From positions 124,001-188,000 of the forward strand of contig JAMOPO010000015.1 in the NCBI GenBank assembly GCA_027064425.1: 64,000 nucleotides of DNA, written 5' to 3'. Both the position numbers and the translations under genes were made by a program. Below, piece by piece: positions 53,786-61,077 of the stretch. Numbering within the stretch: the first letter of the stretch is position 1; each line of letters opens with the position of its first letter. The notes under the pieces are model-generated. The model ran no database searches. It saw nothing but the letters and a program-made list of their open reading frames with translations, and was not told the origin of the DNA. Origin of the DNA: Methanobacteriota archaeon (GTDB lineage: Archaea; JAADCQ01; Methanopyri; Methanopyrales; Methanopyraceae).

Positions 53786-55128
53786 CCTCCCCGCAGCTTC
53801 GCCACGAAGAACCCCGCGGTGTCGTGCCGGAACGGCCAGTACCGGCGCACCTTGTCGTACCCGGAGAACCGCTCCCCGCGGAACTCCTTGAGGCCCGGGG
53901 AGCCGGGTACCCCCGCGTCGACCAGCTTGACGTTGTACTCCTCCAGCGCCCGCTTCACGATCGCCTCGTTCTCCTCCCAGGACACCGCACACGTGGAGTA
54001 GACCAGCGTGCACCCGTGCTCCTCCGCGATTCTCAGCGCCGGCTCCAGGATGTTCCACTCCCGTCGGGCGAACTTCTCCAACGGCTTCGGCTTCCACCGG
54101 CTGTCCGGGTTCCGGTTCCACACGCCCGTCGTCGAGCAGGGCGGGTCCACGAGGATGCGGTCCGGCACCTCCGGCAGGTCGTCCGGGGACAGTCCACGGG
54201 CGTCCCGGCAGACGGTCTCCACGCAGGTGATGCCCAGCCGACGGCACCGTCGCCGGAGGACCTCCAGCCCGCGCTCGGAGACGTCGATCGAGATGATCGT
54301 CCCCTCGTCCAGCATCTGCTCCGCCATGTGCGTCGTCTTGCTGCCCGGGGCCGCGCACACGTCCAGCACGACCTCCCCCGGCTCGGGCGAGAGCGCCGCC
54401 GACGCGCACGCCGAGGCCAGGTCCTGAACGTCGAACAGCCCCTCCCGCCAGGCCTTCGAGCCGTACCCGCGCCCCTTGACCAGGACCTTGACCTCCTCCA
54501 GGAACGTTGGTTCCACGACGATCCCGTACTCCCGGCGCAGGACCTCCTCCCCGGTCAGCGGGTCCAGCTGAAGCCGATTAATGCGCAGGTACTGCGGCGG
54601 GATCCGGTTGTTCGCCCGAAGCAGCCGTTCCACCCGCTCCCGGTCCCCGTCGAACAGGTCCAGCGCGTAGAGCACGAACCACTCCGGGTGCCCGTACCGG
54701 AGCGCGAGCCGCTCCGTCCAGGGCCGGTCCTCGAGCACCTCCTCGACCGAGACGCGCTCCACGCCCCGGAGCACGGCGTTTACAAAGTCGCCCGCGCGCT
54801 CCCCCACCAGCCGCTTCGCGATCCGCACCATGCAGTCCGTCACCGCGGGCGCGGGGTTGCCCCACAGCTTCATCTCCAGCGTGCCGACCCGGACGATCTG
54901 CTTGACGTACGGGGAGCGGATCCGCTCCGGTTCCGCCTCCGACCCCGCCCGGATCAGCTCGTCCAGCAGGTTCCGATGCTTTATAGTCTCGTAGACGAAG
55001 GCCTGGACCGACCGGCGCACCTCCCTCGGCCGGTCCCCGCAGACCCGCTCCACCGCCTCCGGGATCGGCACGCCCCGCGTCTCGATCAGCACCAGCGCCC
55101 GGACAGCCAGCAGTTGGTTCTCCAACAC
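53782..55128 (-). CDS. RsmB/NSUN-family RNA (cytosine-C5) methyltransferase, second copy
   Basis: The protein is 448 aa. The NusB-like N-terminus (1-125) is followed by the methylase domain: VLDVCAAPGSKTT (254-266), DPPCSTTG with Cys331, and YSTCAVS with Cys380. RYWPFRHDTAGFFVAKL near the end is family-typical. It differs from the copy at 4769 in the motif after the first catalytic Cys. The start is one of three adjacent codons (TTG 55131, GTG 55128, TTG 55125). Divergent from argB. Confidence 0.87.
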   Translation of the reverse strand: MLENQLLAVRALVLIETRGVPIPEAVERVCGDRPREVRRSVQAFVYETIKHRNLLDELIRAGSEAEPERIRSPYVKQIVRVGTLEMKLWGNPAPAVTDCMVRIAKRLVGERAGDFVNAVLRGVERVSVEEVLEDRPWTERLALRYGHPEWFVLYALDLFDGDRERVERLLRANNRIPPQYLRINRLQLDPLTGEEVLRREYGIVVEPTFLEEVKVLVKGRGYGSKAWREGLFDVQDLASACASAALSPEPGEVVLDVCAAPGSKTTHMAEQMLDEGTIISIDVSERGLEVLRRRCRRLGITCVETVCRDARGLSPDDLPEVPDRILVDPPCSTTGVWNRNPDSRWKPKPLEKFARREWNILEPALRIAEEHGCTLVYSTCAVSWEENEAIVKRALEEYNVKLVDAGVPGSPGLKEFRGERFSGYDKVRRYWPFRHDTAGFFVAKLRGG

Positions 55129-55153
55129 CAACCGCCCCTGGGTGGTGGTTCCC

Positions 55154-55897
55154 GTGGAGGTGATCAAGGTCGGCGGGGAGGTCCTGGATCGGGTCGACCG
55201 CCTCGCCGAGGCCCTCCGGGACGAGACCATCCTCGTGCACGGCGGCGGGCCCGAGGTCTCCCGGGTCATGGAGGAGCTCGGGCTCGAGCCCAAGTTCGTG
55301 AGGGGACTTCGGGTCACCGACGAGGAGACCCTACGCGTGGTGACCATGGTGCTCGCCGGCTCCATCAACAAGCGCCTCGTCGCCGGGCTCCGCGCGCACG
55401 GGATCGACGCGGTCGGCCTCTCCGGGGTGGACGGTGGCCTCCTCCTCGCCGAGAAGCGGGTCGAGCGCGTGGACGGAGAGGAGGTCGACCTGGGCTACGT
55501 GGGCGACGTGAAGGCCGTGAACGTCCGCCTGCTCCGCTCGCTCCTCGAGGACGGTCGCGTGCCCGTGGTCGCCCCGCTCGGCGTGGACGAGCGCGGCACC
55601 ATTTACAACATCAACGCCGACACCGCCGCCGGCGCCATCGCCGCGGAGGCCGAGGCGGACCGGCTCGTGCTCCTCACCGACGTCCCCGGCGTGCTGGAGG
55701 ACGTGGACGACCCCAACAGCGTGATCGATCGCCTGACGCCTGAAGAGGCGCGCGACCTCCAGCGCGAGGGTGTGATTAAGGGGGGCATGATCCCCAAGGT
55801 CGAAGCCGCGCTACGGGCGGTGGAGGGAGGATGTCGGGAGGCGATCGTGACGAACTTGTCCGGGCTGTTGAACGGCGAGGGGACAGTCATAAGATAG
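55154..55897 (+). CDS. argB: acetylglutamate kinase (or LysW-aminoadipate kinase)
   Basis: The protein is 247 aa. Amino-acid kinase family marks: VIKVGGEVLD, ILVHGGGPEVSRVM, RGLRVTDEETLRVVTMVLAG, NINADTAAGAIAAEAEADRLVLLTDVPGV, and IKGGMIPKVEAALRAVEGG. It phosphorylates N-acetylglutamate in arginine synthesis; a LysZ role cannot be excluded. GTG start 5 nt after GGGTGGTGG. Confidence 0.9.
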   Translation: MEVIKVGGEVLDRVDRLAEALRDETILVHGGGPEVSRVMEELGLEPKFVRGLRVTDEETLRVVTMVLAGSINKRLVAGLRAHGIDAVGLSGVDGGLLLAEKRVERVDGEEVDLGYVGDVKAVNVRLLRSLLEDGRVPVVAPLGVDERGTIYNINADTAAGAIAAEAEADRLVLLTDVPGVLEDVDDPNSVIDRLTPEEARDLQREGVIKGGMIPKVEAALRAVEGGCREAIVTNLSGLLNGEGTVIR

Positions 55898-56142
55898 CCC
55901 GGCGCCTCCTCGACCGGCTGGACCAGTACCTCCGCACCCTCCCCGACCTCATCGAGCGCGCCGAGCCGGTGACCCTCGAGGGAGAGGAGCTCCTCGACCT
56001 CGCCGAGCGGTACTACCACGACGGTCGGTACTACCTCGCCCACGACCAGCCCGTCGAGGCCTTCGCCTGCCTCTCCTACGCCTGGGCCCTCCTCAAGGCG
56101 GGGAAGGAGGCGGGGATGCTCGAGCTGGAAGGAGAGGTATGA
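55831..56142 (+). CDS. DUF357 family protein
   Basis: This 103-aa archaeal protein of unknown function is recognised from RRLLDRLDQYLRTLPDLIERAEP, LLDLAERYYHDGRYYLAHDQPVEAFACLSYAWALLKAGKEAGML (helical repeat like a TPR pair). ATG directly after GGTGGAGGGAGG. It overlaps argB by 67 bases. Its stop codon overlaps the first box of candidate RNA E. Confidence 0.85.
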   Translation: MSGGDRDELVRAVERRGDSHKIARRLLDRLDQYLRTLPDLIERAEPVTLEGEELLDLAERYYHDGRYYLAHDQPVEAFACLSYAWALLKAGKEAGMLELEGEV

Positions 56143-56191
56143 TGACTGTCATCCCGGCCGACGGAACGGATGACGAGGACCACCCGGCCGA
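56139..56191 (+). ncRNA. candidate box C/D guide RNA E
   Basis: Plus strand: perfect C box ATGATGA (56139-56145, spanning the DUF357 stop), exactly 12 nt, CCGA (56158-56161), 8 nt, ATGACGA (56170-56176), 11 nt, CCGA (56188-56191). Three of four boxes match consensus except for C in place of the conserved U. Part of the second guide (ACCACCCGG, 56179-56187) is inversely repeated at 56229-56237, at the end of tRNA-Gly, so a DNA palindrome is an alternative explanation. Confidence 0.42.
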
Positions 56192-56203
56192 CCCGCCGAC
56201 CCA

Positions 56204-56228
56204 TATCGTTACGAACCTCGTAACGATT
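56204..56228 (-). repeat. 25-bp inverted repeat, copy 3
   Basis: TATCGTTA (56204-56211), 9-bp spacer, TAACGATT (56221-56228), five bases beyond the encoded CCA of tRNA-Gly. On the tRNA strand it reads AATCGTTACGAG, five bases, TAACGATA. It is nested inside a wider inverted repeat, ACCACCCGG/CCGGGTGGT. Confidence 0.8.
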
Positions 56229-56233
56229 CCGGG

Positions 56234-56309
56234 TGGTGCGGCCGCCGGGATTTGAACCCGGGCCACGGGCTCGGCAGGCCCGCGTCCTACCAGACTAGAC
56301 TGCGGCCGC
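56234..56309 (-). tRNA. tRNA-Gly (GCC), C at position 8
   Basis: On the minus strand the 73-nt body starts GCGGCCGCAGTCTAGTCTGG. The acceptor stem GCGGCCG/CGGCCGC closes; the anticodon stem CGGGC/GCCCG has loop CTGCCGA with anticodon GCC; the T arm is CCGGG-TTCAAAT-CCCGG; discriminator A and CCA are encoded (56234-56236). No intron. Position 8 is C instead of the universal U, as in Methanopyrus tRNAs that undergo C8-to-U8 editing. Confidence 0.95.
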
Positions 56310-56337
56310 GCCTCCAGGCACGCGCACTCCAACCCGA

Positions 56338-56350
56338 CTAAATATCTTTT
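56338..56350 (-). promoter_or_regulatory. TATA box of tRNA-Gly
   Basis: AAAGATATTTAG on the minus strand lies about 29-41 bp before the mature tRNA-Gly 5' end. It overlaps the stop codon of the hydrolase gene 56338-56997, so promoter and coding end share bases. Confidence 0.6.
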
Positions 56351-56997
56351 TCGGCCTCCCGCAGCGCCGACTCGATCGCCGACTCCGCCTCCCCCACCAC
56401 CTCGAACCCGTGCCCCGGGAAGATCGACTCCACACCCACCGCCAGCAACCGCTCCAACGACTCGCACAGCCGCTCCCGATCCCCGCCCGGCAGATCCCAG
56501 CGACCCGGCCCGAACCCGAACACCGTATCCCCCGTGAACGCCACGTCCTCCACCAAAAAGCAGCAACTCCCCGGCGAGTGCCCCGGCGTGTGCAGCACCC
56601 GCACCTCCACCTCCCCCACCTCGATCACGTCCCCGTCCCGGAACGTGAACGACGGATCGAACGCCGGCATCGACTCCCCGAACAGGTACGCCGCCGACCT
56701 CCGATCATCCCCCTCCCGCAGCACCTCCGCCTCCGCCGGATGAATGCCCACCCTCCATCCCCGCTCCAGCGCCCGCGGTCCCGCCGCCGCGTGATCGTAG
56801 TGCGAGTGCGTCAGCACAACCCCCACGATCTCAACGTCACCGACCTCCCGAACCACCTCGCCCGTCGCCCCCACGTCCACCAGCAGCCCCTCCTCACCCG
56901 ACCGCAGCAGGTAGCAGTTGCAGTCCGGTGCCGGCGTCACTCCCTTACCGCCCACCCTGTACACCGAGAACTCCTCGCACGAGTACACCTCCAGCAA
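56338..56997 (-). CDS. MBL-fold metallo-hydrolase
   Basis: The protein is 219 aa. Glyoxalase II-like marks: NCYLLRSGEEGLLVDVGA, THSHYDHAAAGP (HxHxDH), HTPGHSPGSCCF, FTGDTVFGFGPGRWD, and FPGHGFEV. The substrate is unknown. TTG at 56997 lies 7 nt after a G6 run; an ATG at 57012 would overlap the divergent methylase start. Strong G-rich codon choice on its sense strand. Confidence 0.87.
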   Translation of the reverse strand: MLEVYSCEEFSVYRVGGKGVTPAPDCNCYLLRSGEEGLLVDVGATGEVVREVGDVEIVGVVLTHSHYDHAAAGPRALERGWRVGIHPAEAEVLREGDDRRSAAYLFGESMPAFDPSFTFRDGDVIEVGEVEVRVLHTPGHSPGSCCFLVEDVAFTGDTVFGFGPGRWDLPGGDRERLCESLERLLAVGVESIFPGHGFEVVGEAESAIESALREAEKDI

Positions 56998-57001
56998 GGG
57001 G

Positions 57002-57865
57002 GTGCCCCCCATCCGACCCGAGAGGCTCGCCCACCGCGCCGTCAAAAAAGCCCTCGAGCGCACCGTCTTCGACCCCGACGCCTGGATCCACGTGACCACC
57101 GTCTCCAACGACACCATCCACATTCACGTCCTCACCAACCAGCGCCGCAACGTCGAGGGCAAGGGCGGCCGCAACCGCCAGTACCTCGAGGGCTACGTCG
57201 AGGGCTACCTCGCCGCCCACGACCACCACGCCCGCGTCCACGTCAGCGTGATCAACGCCGGCCTCCGCGACGAGACCGAGGAGTTCCGCTACCTCCCCCT
57301 CGAGCGCGCCCTCAAGGAGGGCGTCCTCGACGAGAACCACCCCATCTGCCGAACCTGCCGCGAGCTCGACATCCCCTACGTCGTCCTCGGCGCCCGCGAG
57401 ATCGTCGGCCCCAACCCCGTCCTCCCCGAGCTCGTCCAGGAGACCGAGGGAGAGCGCGCCGTCGACCTCTTCACCGGCACCGGAGCCGCCGCACTCGCCG
57501 CCGCCCGCGCCGGTTACGACGAGATCTACGCCATCGACGCCAAGATTCACCCCGACGTGCGCGAGCGCCTCGAGAGCGAGGGCATCGAGGTAATCGAGAC
57601 CGACTTCCGCGACCTCGACCTCCGCGAGCTCGAGCCCATCGACCTCCTCACCGCCGACCCACCCTACGCCTCCGCCCTCGAGCTCCTCAAGAAGCTGGAG
57701 GAGGAGCGGCCCCGCGTCCGCACCGCCATCATCGCCCACGGCTTCACCGGCTGGGTCCGAGCCGTCCGCGAGATCCGCGGCTACCTCCTCGAGCTGTTCC
57801 GGGAGGTGGAGCCCGTCTCCAGGCACGGCCACGAGCTCAGCGTCTGCCGCGAGCTAAAGCGCTGA
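57002..57865 (+). CDS. class I SAM methyltransferase of unknown target
   Basis: The protein is 287 aa. The C-terminal Rossmann methylase has motif I AVDLFTGTGAAALAAARAG (from 153) and motif IV TADPPYAS (217-224), the DPPY form used by N-methylases acting on nucleic acids. The N-terminal 145 residues are an unrecognised domain with several His (IHIHV, HDHHARVHV) and a CRTC pair (116-119). It is probably an RNA methylase. GTG start; a GGGGGTG site would point to an ATC three codons later. Its 3' end overlaps the homing endonuclease gene by 29 bases. Confidence 0.7.
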   Translation: MPPIRPERLAHRAVKKALERTVFDPDAWIHVTTVSNDTIHIHVLTNQRRNVEGKGGRNRQYLEGYVEGYLAAHDHHARVHVSVINAGLRDETEEFRYLPLERALKEGVLDENHPICRTCRELDIPYVVLGAREIVGPNPVLPELVQETEGERAVDLFTGTGAAALAAARAGYDEIYAIDAKIHPDVRERLESEGIEVIETDFRDLDLRELEPIDLLTADPPYASALELLKKLEEERPRVRTAIIAHGFTGWVRAVREIRGYLLELFREVEPVSRHGHELSVCRELKR

Positions 57866-59522
57866 CCGATACCACCCGATCGACCACCCGACCACCCGGC
57901 AGGCAGCGCTCACGCACGAACCGCTCGAACGAGCCCCCTCCTCCCCGGGACCGGTGCCGCAGGAACGCGCCCGCCCACAGCCCGCGCGCCCGCTTCCGCA
58001 GCGAGTACTCGAAGGGAACCCGGGTCAGGAACCGCTCCGCGCGCTCGCCACGGAGCTCCATACTGAAAACGAGCCGATTCTCACCTGATGACGTCTCGTA
58101 AGTCCCGCCTCTGGAGACCACCGCACGTGCGCCGACTACTTTGTTCAGCACCTCATTAACTCCCTCCAGGATGCAAGGAGGGTCCTCGAACGGTGATGCT
58201 TGGGCAATGCCCACCCTCACGTCCCCCCTGTCAGTCACCGACACCCATCCATCGGCACCGAAGAACCCGGCCAGGAACTCCAACGCGACCCTATCAGGGC
58301 CGCGGCGAATCCACTCGGCCACCTCAGTCTTACCCGCCTTCCGGCCCTCCGGCACCCCGAGCTCCCGCAGCAGCGCCGCGAACCCCTCCGAGTGCACGGC
58401 TACCTCCACCGCATCCCTATCCTCGTACTCGTACCTCACCGGCGAGAGGCCCAACGTCCCGAGGTCTCGCTCCAGCCAACGCAGTCCCGCCGGCTCCCCG
58501 TAGAACTTGACCACGTCCCGCTCCAAGTGACCGTCGCCCACCGCGTAGCCCACGATCCTCGCCAGCGCCGGGATCGCCGGATCCTCCCACCGCAGCGGCA
58601 GCAGATCCAGATCCCGCAGGAACTCGAGGGCACCGTCCGAGGCGTCAACGGCCGACAGCAACACACCCCGCCGATCCACCGCTGGGGGAACCTCCACCGG
58701 GTACAGCACGACCCGATCCCCCGGCTCGAGGTCACCCAACCGGCGCTCGCCCTCCGGGGTGAGAACGCGCTGACCCTCCGGGCCCGCGAGCTCGAACCCC
58801 AGCCTGGTGCCCACGACCACGCCGGCGCCCCGGTCTCCGGCGAGACTGGCCGCCCCGTTCCACCGAGCCGGCCACCGCGCCGACAGCCTCGCCTCCCGCC
58901 GAGCGAGCTCTTCCAGAACCAACCGGGCCCGCTCCTCCCGGGGATTGTAGCGGAACCGGACCCGCGAGAGGAACCGGAGCAGGTCGCGCCGACCGCGCAC
59001 CAGCACCTCCACCCGAGCGTACCGGTAGCGCCCGGAGGAGACCGGAGACAGCCCCACCACCTCCGCGCTCACGCCCAGCGAGTCGAGCAGCTTGAGGACG
59101 TCAAGCGCCAGGAAGATCAGGCCACCCTCCCGATCCGCCCGCGCCCGAAGCTCCAGCCGCACCGGCCGAGGACGACCTCCGTCGAACCCGAGCACCTCCC
59201 CGCGCACGCTGTAGAGCCCGGCCAGCAGCTCACGCGCCGCGCTCGGATCCTCGAACACCCAGCCCGGGATCCGACCCGTGTCCGGGGACGCACCGGCCAC
59301 GGCCAGCGCGCTCAGGAGGCGAGCGTCCCGTGACTCCACGCTCGTCCACCGCTTGCCCCGCCGCACTGATGGGCTCACGCCGAACCGGCGCAGGTCCTCG
59401 AGGAGCTTCTGCGCCCCCTCGTTGGGCACCGAGAGGCGCACGCGCGACCGGTCGCCCTCACGGAGCGTTCCCCTGCCCAGCAGCACTCCGAGTAGCCTGG
59501 CGAGGACGAGCTCCAACTCCAT
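57837..59522 (-). CDS. free-standing intein-like LAGLIDADG homing endonuclease
   Basis: The protein is 561 aa. Two LAGLIDADG pairs are seen: ARLLGVLLGRGTL (8-20) with LLAGLYSVRGEV (99-110), and ARIVGYAVGDGHL (321-333) with EFLAGFFGADGWV (415-427); the second pair keeps acidic residues. Between them (252-277) VLTPEGERRLGDLEPGDRVV is an intein/Hint N-terminal-type block. The end (RVVDRVVSVSAL) looks like the start of intein block F, but the protein stops before any His-Asn splice motif. ATG 6 nt after GAGGTG. No flanking host-protein sequence is visible. Confidence 0.8.
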   Translation of the reverse strand: MELELVLARLLGVLLGRGTLREGDRSRVRLSVPNEGAQKLLEDLRRFGVSPSVRRGKRWTSVESRDARLLSALAVAGASPDTGRIPGWVFEDPSAARELLAGLYSVRGEVLGFDGGRPRPVRLELRARADREGGLIFLALDVLKLLDSLGVSAEVVGLSPVSSGRYRYARVEVLVRGRRDLLRFLSRVRFRYNPREERARLVLEELARREARLSARWPARWNGAASLAGDRGAGVVVGTRLGFELAGPEGQRVLTPEGERRLGDLEPGDRVVLYPVEVPPAVDRRGVLLSAVDASDGALEFLRDLDLLPLRWEDPAIPALARIVGYAVGDGHLERDVVKFYGEPAGLRWLERDLGTLGLSPVRYEYEDRDAVEVAVHSEGFAALLRELGVPEGRKAGKTEVAEWIRRGPDRVALEFLAGFFGADGWVSVTDRGDVRVGIAQASPFEDPPCILEGVNEVLNKVVGARAVVSRGGTYETSSGENRLVFSMELRGERAERFLTRVPFEYSLRKRARGLWAGAFLRHRSRGGGGSFERFVRERCLPGGRVVDRVVSVSALARGRR

Positions 59523-59609
59523 CGCGAGCACCTCTCGAGACCGCGTTCGGCCGGGCGTAAGCGGAGAACGATGCGGACTGACCGCCCCCTCCGGGCTGCG
59601 ATCCGGAAA

Positions 59610-59634
59610 CAACGTTTTGAGTCTCATAACGATT
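59610..59634 (-). repeat. 25-bp inverted repeat, copy 4 (one half degenerate)
   Basis: CAACGTTT (59610-59617, degenerate), 9-bp spacer, TAACGATT (59627-59634), ten bases beyond the CCA of tRNA-Phe. On the tRNA strand: AATCGTTATGAG, five bases, AAACGTTG. Confidence 0.65.
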
Positions 59635-59644
59635 TGCGGCTTTT

Positions 59645-59753
59645 TGGTGCCGCGGCCGGGATTTGAACCCGGGCCCACCGGATGGCCGAGGCCCCGCGGA
59701 CGACCCGCGGGGCCTCTTCAGTCCGGCGCTCTCCCAGGCTGAGCTGCCGCGGC
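59645..59753 (-). tRNA. tRNA-Phe (GAA) with intron, C at position 8
   Basis: Minus strand, starting GCCGCGGCAGCTCAGCCTGG. The anticodon stem CCGGA/TCCGG and loop CTGAAG-A give anticodon GAA. A 32-nt intron (59684-59715) sits at the canonical 37/38 site and forms an 11-bp hairpin, AGGCCCCGCGG/CCGCGGGGCCT. T arm CCGGG-TTCAAAT-CCCGG, discriminator A, encoded CCA (59645-59647). Position 8 is C, so editing to U8 is expected. Confidence 0.95.
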
Positions 59754-59788
59754 CTCGCATCGGGGCCGTCGGGGGCGGCCCGCTTTGC

Positions 59789-59799
59789 CTATTTAACTT
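59789..59799. promoter_or_regulatory. shared TATA-like element between tRNA-Phe and acnX
   Basis: CTATTTAACTT is the only AT-rich stretch in the 95-bp divergent gap. It is about 37-46 bp from the tRNA-Phe 5' end and 50-59 bp from the acnX TTG, compatible with serving both directions. Confidence 0.5.
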
Positions 59800-59848
59800 T
59801 GTCGGCCGGTGGGGGCCGCGGTCGATCGGGGCGCGGGGGCGCGGGTCA

Positions 59849-60943
59849 TTGTACCTGACGAGGGAGGAGGAGCGGATCCTGGACGGCGAGGAGGGGGAGC
59901 TGAAGGCGCGGCTGTTGGAGGTGCTGGTGAAGCTGGGGGAGACGTTCGGCGCGGAGCGGTTGGTGAGGCCGGCGTCGGTGCACGTGTCGGGGGTGTCGTA
60001 CAAGACGATCGGGGATGCGGGGCTGCGGTTCCTGCGGCGGGTGGCGGAGGAGGGGCTGCGGGTGGAGGTGCCGACGAGCGTGAACCCGTGCGGGATCTGC
60101 CTGGAGGGTAACTTGAAGGTGGACGAGGGGTTCGAGCGGCGGCAGCGGGAGATCCTGGAGGCGCTGGAGTCGTTGGGCGCGGCGCCGGTGTACACCTGCG
60201 CGCCGTACCAGCAGGGGTTCCAGCCGTCGGTGGGTGACGTGCTGGCGTGGGGGGAGTCGTCGGCGGTCTTCGTGGCGAACACGTGGTTCGGGGCGCGGGC
60301 GAACCGGGAGGGGGCGCCGGCGACGGTGGCGGCGGCGGTCACGGGGCGGGTCCCGGAGTACGGGCTGCACCTGGAGGAGAACCGGGTGGCGGAGTACGAG
60401 GTGGTCGTGGAGTTCGAGCCGCGGAACGACTTCGAGTGGTCGGCGCTGGGGTACTGGCTGGGGGAGGCGGTGGACGGGATCCCGGTGCTGAGGCTGCCGG
60501 TGCGGCCGTCGCTGTCGAACGTGAAGTACCTGGGGGCGGCCGCGGCGGCGTCTGGGGCGCTGGCGATGGCGTACATCCCGGGGGTGACGCCGGAGGAGCC
60601 GCGGGTGGACGATCCGGAGCGGGTTGAGGTGGAGCGGGAGGACGTGCTCGATCTGGTGGAGTCGCGGTTCGGGAGGGAGCGGGAGGGGCTGGCGTTCACG
60701 GGGTGCCCGCACCGGGTGGACGGGGAGGCGTTCCGGTTCCGCGGGTGCGACTGCTACGTGTGCTGCCCGGCGAACGCGGTGTTCGAGGGCAGGGTGCTAC
60801 GGGGTACCTGCCCGGTGGTCGCGCCGATCGAGGAGGTGTGCGACGCGGTGTACACGGACTCGCTGAAGGCGGCGCACTACCTGGCGTCGCGGGTGGAGGT
60901 GAACGTGGGCCCGCTGGGGCCAGAAAACGATAAAAGTGAGTGA
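59849..60943 (+). CDS. acnX: aconitase X catalytic subunit (phosphomevalonate dehydratase large subunit)
   Basis: This 364-aa enzyme dehydrates 5-phosphomevalonate to the trans-anhydro form in the archaeal modified mevalonate pathway. Marks: YLTREEERILDGEEGELKARLLEVLVKLGE, RPASVHVSGVSYKTIGDAGLRFLRR, PTSVNPCGICLEG, VYTCAPYQQGFQPSVGDVLAWGESSAVFVANTWFGARANREGAP, and TGRVPEYGLHLEENR. TTG 7 nt after GGGGGCG. The small subunit is not in the window. Codons are strongly G-ending. Confidence 0.9.
   Translation: MYLTREEERILDGEEGELKARLLEVLVKLGETFGAERLVRPASVHVSGVSYKTIGDAGLRFLRRVAEEGLRVEVPTSVNPCGICLEGNLKVDEGFERRQREILEALESLGAAPVYTCAPYQQGFQPSVGDVLAWGESSAVFVANTWFGARANREGAPATVAAAVTGRVPEYGLHLEENRVAEYEVVVEFEPRNDFEWSALGYWLGEAVDGIPVLRLPVRPSLSNVKYLGAAAAASGALAMAYIPGVTPEEPRVDDPERVEVEREDVLDLVESRFGREREGLAFTGCPHRVDGEAFRFRGCDCYVCCPANAVFEGRVLRGTCPVVAPIEEVCDAVYTDSLKAAHYLASRVEVNVGPLGPENDKSE
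60927..60936 (+). promoter_or_regulatory. TATA box of tRNA-Pro
   Basis: ACGATAAAAG lies 31-40 bp before the tRNA-Pro 5' end, inside the last codons of acnX. Confidence 0.55.
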
Positions 60944-60966
60944 CCGCGGGGTAGGCACGGACGCGA

Positions 60967-61044
60967 GGGGCCGTGGGGTAGCCTGGTCTATCCTTCCGGC
61001 TTTGGGGGCCGGAGACCCCGGTTCAAATCCGGGCGGCCCCACCA
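60967..61044 (+). tRNA. tRNA-Pro (TGG)
   Basis: Body 60967-61041 starts GGGGCCGTGGGGTAGCCTGG. Acceptor GGGGCCG/CGGCCCC, anticodon stem CCGGC/GCCGG with loop TTTGGGG and anticodon TGG, T arm CCCGG-TTCAAAT-CCGGG, discriminator A, encoded CCA. Position 8 is T, so no editing is needed. No intron. Confidence 0.95.
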
Positions 61045-61052
61045 ATCCCGCG

Positions 61053-61077
61053 AATTGTTACGAGTTCCTTAACGATC
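61053..61077 (+). repeat. 25-bp inverted repeat, copy 5
   Basis: AATTGTTA (61053-61060), 9-bp spacer beginning CGAG, TAACGATC (61070-61077), eight bases beyond the CCA of tRNA-Pro. Same orientation relative to the upstream gene as the copies after tRNA-Gly, tRNA-Phe and rps15. Confidence 0.8.
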
